The notes beneath the pieces are model-generated. The model saw nothing but the letters and a program-made list of their open reading frames with translations. It was not told the origin of the DNA and made no database searches. Shown here one piece after another: positions 6,770 to 12,205 of a stretch of 12,205 nt of DNA; position 1 is the stretch's first letter; every line of letters begins with the position of its first letter. The DNA lies in assembly GCA_017621905.1 (NCBI GenBank), contig JAGASC010000223.1:1-12205 (forward strand). The letters are read 5' to 3'. This stretch comes from Roseburia sp. (lineage in GTDB: Bacteria > Bacillota > Clostridia > Lachnospirales > Lachnospiraceae). The position numbers and the translations under genes are program-made.

Positions 6770-7776
6770 GAGTAGGACTGATTGGATGCGGAGGGATAGG
6801 CGCAGTACATGCGCGTTGTTGGCTGATGCTGCATGAGGAAGTACGGCTTGTTGCAATTGCGGATAGTAATCGGGAAAGAGCAAACCAATTTATTCAGAAT
6901 ACAATGACAGAAATACGTATCTATTCAAATTATAGTGAGATGCTTGAAAAAGAAATCCTGGATATTGCTGACATATGTGTGCCTACATTTTTGCATGCTG
7001 AAGCTGCAGTTAAGGCAATGCGGTGGGTGAAAAATATAATCGTCGAAAAACCGGTATGCCTGATGGTAACGGAAGCAGAACAAATGCTGAAAGCAGAAAA
7101 AGAATATGGCAGTTTTGTCCAGGTGGCACATGTGGTTCGTTTTACCGAATCCTATTCTTTTTTAAAGAAAGTTGTGAAGGATGGAACCTATGGAAAAATT
7201 GTAGCAGGCTATTTCTCAAGGATTAGTCCCAGACCCATGTGGATGGCTGGACATGATGACGTGAACAGGACAGGGACAATGGCATTGGATATGCATATCC
7301 ACGATGCGGATTTTATCCGATATCTGATGGAGGAAGAACCGGATGATGTGGATTCCTGGGTGATAAAGGATGAAAATGAAGTAATCCAGCATATTTGGAG
7401 TTCTTATCGATATGGAAAGGTGCGTCTGGTTGCGGAAGCATCCTGGGATTATCCGATTCATATGCCATTTTCACAGACCTTTCGTGTGAAATTGGAAAAT
7501 GCTGCGATTGTATTAGGCAGGGATGGGGATTTGACAGTATACCCGAATGACGGAAATCCCTTTGTCCCGGTACTGGAGGAAAAGAAAGAAGTAGATTTGG
7601 GAATAAATATTTCTGATATTGCTCCGTATTTTAAGGAAATACAATATTTTGTTCATAGGATACAAAGTGGTAAAAAGAATGGAATCATTACGCTTGCAGA
7701 TGCTGTAAAATCATTGGAACTGGTAAATGAGGAAATGAGGAAAGGTGAAAAGGGATATGAAAACAATAAAAGATAA
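6763..7776 (+). CDS. Gfo/Idh/MocA-family NAD(P)-dependent sugar dehydrogenase
   Basis: A cytoplasmic oxidoreductase that probably oxidises or reduces a sugar or cyclitol using a nicotinamide cofactor. The 337-residue product begins with the Rossmann motif GLIGCGGIGAVHA and has the family EKP motif with K96. A D176-x-H-x-H180-D181 segment matches the usual catalytic aspartate/histidine region of MocA-type enzymes. The C-terminal half is the typical substrate-binding beta-sheet domain. A GGGAGGGG ribosome binding site ends 8 bases before the ATG, directly after the palindromic element. The gene overlaps the end of the TIM-barrel gene by 7 bases and the start of the RpiB-like gene by 20 bases. 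Family assignment is firm. The sugar oxidised is unknown, and this family cannot be resolved by eye. Confidence 0.9.
   Translation: MLRVGLIGCGGIGAVHARCWLMLHEEVRLVAIADSNRERANQFIQNTMTEIRIYSNYSEMLEKEILDIADICVPTFLHAEAAVKAMRWVKNIIVEKPVCLMVTEAEQMLKAEKEYGSFVQVAHVVRFTESYSFLKKVVKDGTYGKIVAGYFSRISPRPMWMAGHDDVNRTGTMALDMHIHDADFIRYLMEEEPDDVDSWVIKDENEVIQHIWSSYRYGKVRLVAEASWDYPIHMPFSQTFRVKLENAAIVLGRDGDLTVYPNDGNPFVPVLEEKKEVDLGINISDIAPYFKEIQYFVHRIQSGKKNGIITLADAVKSLELVNEEMRKGEKGYENNKR
7743..7748 (+). promoter_or_regulatory. Ribosome binding site for the RpiB-like gene
   Basis: AGGTGA, complementary to the 16S rRNA 3' end, lies 8 bases before ATG 7757. The in-frame GTG at 7745 falls inside this site and is an unlikely start. 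The site itself lies within the dehydrogenase coding sequence. Confidence 0.55.
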
Positions 7777-8329
7777 ATATTTGCTTGTAGGTGCTGATTT
7801 TGCAGGATATCCACTGAAGGAGGCAGTGGTTGCCTATTTAAAGGAAAAGGGCTGGAAAATTACAGATGTGGGAGTCATAGCGGAAAGTGACCCGGAGGAT
7901 ACGGAAAACATGTTTCACAGAGTGGGTCTGAGAGTAGGAAGCATGATTTCGGAAGGAGAATTTGAAAGAGCGCTTATATTTTGCGGAACCGGAATGGGAA
8001 TTCATATTGCAGCCAGCAAGTGTCCGCATGTGCATGCAGGTGTGGTCGAGAGTGTTCCGGCTGCATTGAGAGCAATTACGGGAAATGGAGTAAATGTGCT
8101 TGCAATGGGTGCTTTTTATGTTGCACCGCAGATGGGGTGTGATATAGCGGATGCATATTTGAACGCAGAGTTGGGAAGCGGCTATGAATGGTGGCACAAT
8201 TTCTATGAGTTTCACAAGCTTGCAATCGATGAGCTGGAAGCCTTTGATTATGAGACATATAAGAAAAATGGATTCAAGATGGAACATCTTGGGGATTATC
8301 CACTTAAGCTTGAAACAAAGGCGGATTAA
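7757..8329 (+). CDS. Divergent RpiB/LacAB-family isomerase, candidate DHU isomerase (DhuI type)
   Basis: The fold is that of ribose-5-phosphate isomerase B and LacA/LacB: GADFAG at 12-17, then F-C76-G-T-G-M-G with the conserved cysteine base, then NVLAMG. The 190-residue length is greater than the roughly 150 of RpiB. Several residues expected in phosphosugar members are altered. The histidine after the first aspartate (GxDH in E. coli RpiB) is F15, the RxHN segment with the ring-opening histidine reads as ITGNG, and the arginines near the end are missing. Known streptococcal DhuI, which isomerises the unphosphorylated DHU derived from unsaturated uronates, belongs to this superfamily. Together with the GH88 gene three places upstream, this favours a DhuI-like role over a pentose-phosphate one. 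The fold is certain; the DhuI function is inference. Confidence 0.8.
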   Translation: MKTIKDKYLLVGADFAGYPLKEAVVAYLKEKGWKITDVGVIAESDPEDTENMFHRVGLRVGSMISEGEFERALIFCGTGMGIHIAASKCPHVHAGVVESVPAALRAITGNGVNVLAMGAFYVAPQMGCDIADAYLNAELGSGYEWWHNFYEFHKLAIDELEAFDYETYKKNGFKMEHLGDYPLKLETKAD

Positions 8330-8340
8330 GTGTTAGAAGT

Positions 8341-8346
8341 GAGGTG
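8341..8346 (+). promoter_or_regulatory. Ribosome binding site that sets the SGNH hydrolase start
   Basis: GAGGTG ends 6 bases before the ATG at 8353. A longer frame starting at GTG 8344 would begin inside this site. ATG 8353 is therefore preferred. Confidence 0.6.
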
Positions 8347-8352
8347 TTTGCT

Positions 8353-9093
8353 ATGCCAATGAAACTTATTTCATTATTGAATGAAAAGAACAAAAATGCT
8401 TTTGGAAGTAGTCCGGTAACGATTGGATTTCTTGGGGATAGTGTGACAAATGGGTGTTTTGAGGTGCTTTCAGCGTTGACAGAGAACGGGGAAGAGGGGG
8501 TTGACGTGATTTTTGATACGGAAAATTCCTATTCGGCTGATTTGCAAAAAATATTAAAACGTCTATATCCGAAAGCACAGATTAATATCATCAATGCCGG
8601 GATTTCAGGAGATAGTGCACAGGGGGGGCTGGCACGTATGGAGCGGGATTTGCTTCCATATCACCCGGATTTGACAGTGGTGTGTTTCGGGCTCAATGAC
8701 TGCAGCAATGGGGCAGATGGTCTGAAGAGTTATCATGATTCGTTGGCTATGATTGTCAGGTGGCTGAAACAAAGTGGAAGTGAAGTGATTTTGATGACGC
8801 CACAGCCGATTTGTGCAAGAGTACATACGCAGCTTCGGGGTGAAAATCTTCGTAAGATTGCGGGAGAACTTGTGAAGATTTTTAACGAGGGAATTTTCGA
8901 CAGCTATATGCAGCAGATGCGAGACGTCGCGAAGGAGGAAGAGGTACCGCTTTGCGATGTTTATGCGAGATGGATGACGTTGTATCACAGTGGAGTTGAT
9001 ATTACGGATTTACTTGCAAATTATTTGAATCATCCGACAAGAGATATGCATTGGGCTTTTGCGGTATCGCTTGCGGAAATTGTATTTGCATAA
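8353..9093 (+). CDS. SGNH/GDSL-family esterase, probable cytoplasmic carbohydrate deacylase
   Basis: An SGNH hydrolase, a fold used by many carbohydrate acetylesterases. The 246-residue product shows block I FLGDS with nucleophile S30, block II NAGISGDS, block III G113-L-N115-D116, and a C-terminal NHP segment with H227. The standard DxxH motif is not cleanly present: the residue three before H227 is tyrosine, with D231 and H233 shortly after, so the acid partner is uncertain. There is no signal peptide, implying it acts on imported oligosaccharide rather than outside the cell. It sits 23 bases after the RpiB-like gene and 47 bases before the GH95 gene. Removal of acetyl groups from the substrate before glycosidase action is the natural reading, but the acyl group is not proven. 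Confidence 0.85.
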   Translation: MPMKLISLLNEKNKNAFGSSPVTIGFLGDSVTNGCFEVLSALTENGEEGVDVIFDTENSYSADLQKILKRLYPKAQINIINAGISGDSAQGGLARMERDLLPYHPDLTVVCFGLNDCSNGADGLKSYHDSLAMIVRWLKQSGSEVILMTPQPICARVHTQLRGENLRKIAGELVKIFNEGIFDSYMQQMRDVAKEEEVPLCDVYARWMTLYHSGVDITDLLANYLNHPTRDMHWAFAVSLAEIVFA

Positions 9094-9121
9094 GGTTATA
9101 ACAGTGCTTTTGAAAAGCTAC

Positions 9122-9128
9122 AGGAGGT
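9122..9128 (+). promoter_or_regulatory. Ribosome binding site upstream of the GH95 gene
   Basis: AGGAGGT is the strongest site in the window. It is 12 bases before ATG 9141 and 3 bases before an in-frame TTG at 9132. Neither spacing is ideal. ATG is chosen because it is a far better initiator and gives a product beginning close to the usual GH95 N-terminus. Confidence 0.55.
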
Positions 9129-9140
9129 AGATTGACAGCA

Positions 9141-11411
9141 ATGGAGAATAAAATAATCATATCGGAGGATTCAAAAGAAAGCAGATATGCGTGGCATGAT
9201 GGATTCCCAATAGGTAATGGTCGGTTAGGAGCTATGATTACGGATTATAGCTGGTTTGAAGAAATTTCATTGAACGAAGATTCGCTGTGGTATGGTACCT
9301 ATCATGAGAGAACAAACCCGGATGGAAAAAAGTATCTGGAGGAAATCCGCAGTCTGCTGCAGCAGGGCAAGGTGAAGGAAGCAGATAAATTGTGCTATCT
9401 GGCAATGACATCAAGTCCGAAATATTTTGGTTCATATGAACCGATGTGCTCCTTGTATCTTATTCAAAACGTGAGAGGAGAAATTAAAAATTACAGAAGA
9501 GAACTGGACTTAGAGCAGTCAATTGTCAGTATGTCCTATGACGTGGATAGACTGAAAGTAAGGAGAGAATGCTTTGTCTCTTATCCGGATCAGGTCATGG
9601 TATTTAAATTCAGCGCGGATCAGCCGCGCTTGGATATGCAGGTAAACCTTGTGCGCAGACCATATGATATGGGGACTGATATACCGGAAGAAAATGTTTT
9701 GCATATGCCGGGACAATGTGGACCGGGAGGGATCTGCTTTGACTGTATGCTGACCGCAAAAACAAATGGACGGACGAGCAGGATCGGGGACTATATTAGC
9801 TTCGAGGAGGCATCCGAAATTGTGTTGTATGTTACGGCTAATTCGAATTTTTATGAAACATCTCCGTATGAAAAAACACTGCAGCAGCTTCACAATGCGG
9901 CAGAACAGGATTATGAGATCTTGAAAGAAAGACATATTGCGGATTATCAGGCTTTGTACCGTCGTGCTTCGGTTGATTTTGGAACACAGTCAGTCGAAGC
10001 TTTGCCGGAGCGATTAGAGAAGGTACGTGCAGGAGGCACGGACAAAGGATTGCTGGAATTGCTTTTTAACTATGGACGTTACCTGATGATCAGTGCGTCC
10101 CGTCCGGGCACTCAGGCTATGAATTTGCAGGGAATCTGGAATAAGACCTATGCGCCGCCGTGGGACTGCAATTATACCATTAATATCAATACGGAAATGA
10201 ATTATTGGATTGCAGAAAGTACAGGATTGTCTGAGTGTCATGAGCCGCTTTTTGTGCTGTTGGAGAGAATGGTTCCGAATGGAGAAAAGACGGCGGAACA
10301 TCTATACGGTTGTGAAGGCTTTGTGGCGCATCATGCCACGACGCTCTGGGGAGATACTGCAGGGAACGGCTTTTCCTTTCCTTCATCTGTATGGCCGATG
10401 GGTGGAGCCTGGCTGAGCCTGCACATGTGGGATCGCTATCTTTATACCGGAGATCAGGTGTTTTTGAAAGAGCGGGCTTTTCCGATACTGAAGAAAGCGG
10501 CACATTTTTTTACACAATATCTGACGTTGGCAGAGGATGGCTGTTATGTCAGTGGTCCATCATTGTCACCGGAAAATGTATATATTACAGAGGATGGCAG
10601 TGAAGGCAAAGAGTGTATGGCGCCGGAGATGGATAATCAGATTTTAAGAGCTTTGTTCCGGACAGTGATTCACGCATATGAAATCGTGGGTGATTGTGAT
10701 GAGAAAGAGTATCAGACATACCGGTATTTTCTGTCTAAACTGCGTCCGACACGCATCAACAAAAATGGTTGTATTATGGAATGGGACAAAGACTATGAGG
10801 AGTTAGATCCGGGACACAGGCATATTTCCCCGCTTTGGGGATTGTATCCGGATTCACAGATTGCTTTGGATAAAACGCCGGAGCTGGCCAAGGCGTGTGA
10901 AAGAACCCTGGAACGGCGCAACAGAGAGGATACACAGGGGTTTGTCGGGTTCTATGGCTGGGTCGGAGCCTGGGTGGCATGCTGTTATGCGAGACTCGGA
11001 ATGGCAGAGGAGGCAAAAAAGTGTCTTTATGACCTGTTGAAAAAATGTGTGACGAACAGCCTGTTAAGTATTTATCCGGTTTATCAGATTGATGGCAATT
11101 TTGGTGCTACAGCGGCAGTTGTGGAGCTGTTACTTAGAAGTGAGGAAGACAGGATCGTGTTGCTGCCCGCATTGCCGGCTGAATTGGATACCGGAAGTTT
11201 TCACGGACTATGCGCAAGAGGTGGGTTTGTGATAGATGCCAAGTGGCGGGAAGGGAAAATTTGTAATGCAGTGATTACATCACGGAATGGAAATATTTGC
11301 CGTGTGAAAGCGGAAGGCTGTCGTGGGGTAAACACGTCTTTTGTTGTGGAAGATGGATTTATTGTATTTCATACAGAAAAGGGTAGGACATACGAATTGC
11401 TCTGTGGATGA
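9141..11411 (+). CDS. GH95 alpha-L-fucosidase / alpha-L-galactosidase
   Basis: An inverting glycosidase that removes terminal alpha-L-fucose or alpha-L-galactose. The 756-residue product matches the GH95 layout without signal peptide or extra modules: an N-terminal beta domain opening with PIGNGRLGAM and LNEDSLWYG, a linker, then the helical barrel with RPGTQAMNLQGIWN, PPWDCNYTININTEMNYW, HHATTLWGD, SPEN, and QIDGNFGATAAVVELLL. By position, N348 and N350 correspond to the two catalytic asparagines of Bifidobacterium AfcA, E478 to its general acid and D651 to its conserved aspartate. T346, two residues before N348, sits where AfcA carries a histidine thought to select fucose; threonine there has been linked to L-galactose activity. 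The family call is very secure, the preference between the two sugars is not. A hairpin and a 64-base gap follow. Confidence 0.93.
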   Translation: MENKIIISEDSKESRYAWHDGFPIGNGRLGAMITDYSWFEEISLNEDSLWYGTYHERTNPDGKKYLEEIRSLLQQGKVKEADKLCYLAMTSSPKYFGSYEPMCSLYLIQNVRGEIKNYRRELDLEQSIVSMSYDVDRLKVRRECFVSYPDQVMVFKFSADQPRLDMQVNLVRRPYDMGTDIPEENVLHMPGQCGPGGICFDCMLTAKTNGRTSRIGDYISFEEASEIVLYVTANSNFYETSPYEKTLQQLHNAAEQDYEILKERHIADYQALYRRASVDFGTQSVEALPERLEKVRAGGTDKGLLELLFNYGRYLMISASRPGTQAMNLQGIWNKTYAPPWDCNYTININTEMNYWIAESTGLSECHEPLFVLLERMVPNGEKTAEHLYGCEGFVAHHATTLWGDTAGNGFSFPSSVWPMGGAWLSLHMWDRYLYTGDQVFLKERAFPILKKAAHFFTQYLTLAEDGCYVSGPSLSPENVYITEDGSEGKECMAPEMDNQILRALFRTVIHAYEIVGDCDEKEYQTYRYFLSKLRPTRINKNGCIMEWDKDYEELDPGHRHISPLWGLYPDSQIALDKTPELAKACERTLERRNREDTQGFVGFYGWVGAWVACCYARLGMAEEAKKCLYDLLKKCVTNSLLSIYPVYQIDGNFGATAAVVELLLRSEEDRIVLLPALPAELDTGSFHGLCARGGFVIDAKWREGKICNAVITSRNGNICRVKAEGCRGVNTSFVVEDGFIVFHTEKGRTYELLCG

Positions 11412-11412
11412 A

Positions 11413-11431
11413 AGATAGCAGCATGCTATCT
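11413..11431 (+). other. Perfect 8-bp stem-loop just after the GH95 stop codon
   Basis: AGATAGCA (11413-11420) pairs perfectly with TGCTATCT (11424-11431) around GCA. No run of T follows, so it is not a standard terminator. It could protect the 3' end of the upstream mRNA or mark a processing point within the operon. A TATAAT stands three bases after it at 11434-11439, without a recognisable -35 element. Confidence 0.45.
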
Positions 11432-11461
11432 ATTATAATCGGAATCATTCGGTACGACAAG

Positions 11462-11467
11462 AAGGAG
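11462..11467 (+). promoter_or_regulatory. Ribosome binding site that sets a GTG start
   Basis: AAGGAG lies 8 bases before GTG 11476 and 14 bases before the in-frame ATG 11482. The spacing favours the GTG. Confidence 0.5.
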
Positions 11468-11475
11468 AGAATTGA

Positions 11476-12205
11476 GTGGAAATGAGGAAGGAGACAAATG
11501 CAGCAGTAGTATTTATCAGTGGACAGTCAAATGCACATGCACATGGACAAATTATGAAAGAAGAGGATCGCATTGTGCAGCAGCTTTGCAATGTGTTTTC
11601 GCTGGATCGAAATCCTAACCAGTCGTTTGACATCACGGATGTGGTTTGGAGCGGTTTTACGACAGAAGGGAAAAATCTCGGTGAAGTTCAGGATCATACC
11701 TATTGTTTTGCCTATTATTTGGCGCAACTTTGGCAAAATGCCATAGATAGCGGAAAAGAACTGCCGGATCTTTATATTGTTCAGATTTCAGTTGGCAGTC
11801 AGGGAATTATAAATGGGATGTGGAATCCGGATAAAGAGAAAATTATGGTGCCCGGGAAACTCGGCGAAGTAGATATTTCATTATTTCCATGGGCATTGCA
11901 GGTCAATCAACTTGTAATGAAAAATTTGAAGACTACGGGGAAGAATCCTTGTGTAATCGACTGGCATTGGATTGGTTCGGAGCAGGAGATATGGAATGAG
12001 GCTTATAAACGGGGGGATTTTCAAAATCGTTATGATTACTTTTTTGATTCTATGCTGGCATCCATAGGAGAGCCTTGCCCCCTGTATCTTTATAAAATAT
12101 ATGCGCAGAGTTTTAGCCGGAAACACGGAATAGAGGAAACCGCGGTAGATACCATAAATAATGCCTTACGGCAACAGGAGAAAAGACATAAAAATGTGAT
12201 TATGA
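11476..12205 (+). CDS. SASA-type (sialate O-acetylesterase-like) carbohydrate esterase, 3' end cut by window
   Basis: An open frame of 243 codons runs from GTG 11476 off the window end without a stop. Near the N-terminus is FISGQSNAHAHG with probable nucleophile S18, the block I motif of the SASA/CE6-like branch of SGNH esterases. Later segments VQISVGSQG and DWHWIGSEQEIW fit the central blocks, where typical members read WxQGExD; here the glycine-glutamate pair is split (GSE). There is no signal peptide, so a cytoplasmic deacetylase is likely. Sialic acid itself is not implied: members of this family act on many acetylated glycans. The alternative start is ATG 11482, two codons on. It is the second putative deacylase in the cluster. 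The catalytic aspartate/histidine block lies beyond the window. Confidence 0.8.
   Translation, partial: MEMRKETNAAVVFISGQSNAHAHGQIMKEEDRIVQQLCNVFSLDRNPNQSFDITDVVWSGFTTEGKNLGEVQDHTYCFAYYLAQLWQNAIDSGKELPDLYIVQISVGSQGIINGMWNPDKEKIMVPGKLGEVDISLFPWALQVNQLVMKNLKTTGKNPCVIDWHWIGSEQEIWNEAYKRGDFQNRYDYFFDSMLASIGEPCPLYLYKIYAQSFSRKHGIEETAVDTINNALRQQEKRHKNVIM

Noticed and set aside
7838..8287. Antisense open frame of 149 codons opposite the RpiB-like gene
   Set aside because: Lies wholly opposite a well-supported gene and its translation shows no family features.
9106..9118. Palindrome GCTTTTGAAAAGC before the GH95 ribosome binding site
   Set aside because: Considered as a catabolite-repression site or operator, but it does not fit the cre consensus and the loop is too short for a good hairpin. 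It may be chance.
11476..12205. Sialic acid catabolism as the purpose of the cluster, suggested by the SASA-type esterase
   Set aside because: No sialidase, NanA, NanE or NanK homologue is present, and the family acts on many acetylated sugars. The uronate enzymes give a better explanation.
1..12205. Search for CRISPR arrays, tRNA or rRNA genes, insertion sequences, phage or defence genes
   Set aside because: No regularly spaced repeats, transposase motifs, tRNA-like folds or defence domains were seen by eye on either strand.

Overview
The window reads as one stretch of an AT-leaning (roughly mid-40s % GC by eye) Gram-positive genome, most like a gut clostridium of the Lachnospiraceae type. 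Supporting signs are strong AGGAGG-type ribosome binding sites, CUT1 sugar permeases of the LplB/LplC (YteP/YtcP) kind, and all genes on one strand in a tight carbohydrate operon. The genus cannot be fixed from sequence alone.

Layout, all on the + strand: a probable tail of an upstream gene (1-18); a rho-independent-terminator-like hairpin (50-82); two ABC sugar permeases (118-1035 and 1051-1914); a heparinase II/III-like polysaccharide lyase without signal peptide (1960-4620); a GH88 unsaturated uronyl hydrolase overlapping it by 4 nt (4617-5804); a xylose-isomerase-like TIM-barrel protein (5834-6769), whose last 29 codons are encoded largely by a GC-rich palindromic element; a Gfo/Idh/MocA dehydrogenase (6763-7776); a divergent RpiB/LacAB-family isomerase (7757-8329); an SGNH/GDSL esterase (8353-9093); a GH95 alpha-L-fucosidase/alpha-L-galactosidase (9141-11411); and the first 243 codons of a SASA-type acetylesterase cut by the window end (11476-12205). 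No gap without a gene exceeds about 120 bases.

How the genes fit together (inference): an oligosaccharide is imported whole by the ABC transporter, whose binding protein and ATPase lie outside the window. It is then taken apart in the cytoplasm, because none of the enzymes shows a signal peptide. Esterases remove acyl groups, GH95 removes an L-fucose or L-galactose branch, the lyase cuts at uronic acids to leave 4,5-unsaturated ends, and GH88 releases the unsaturated uronate. That product rearranges to 4-deoxy-L-threo-5-hexosulose uronate (DHU). The RpiB-like protein has lost the residues I expect for phosphate binding and is a good candidate for the DHU isomerase step (DhuI type). The TIM-barrel/Gfo-Idh pair handles a further sugar, possibly by oxidation at one carbon followed by isomerisation or elimination. 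No sulfatase and no regulator is seen, so the substrate is probably a non-sulfated, acylated glycan containing uronic acid and fucose or L-galactose. Its identity is not determined.
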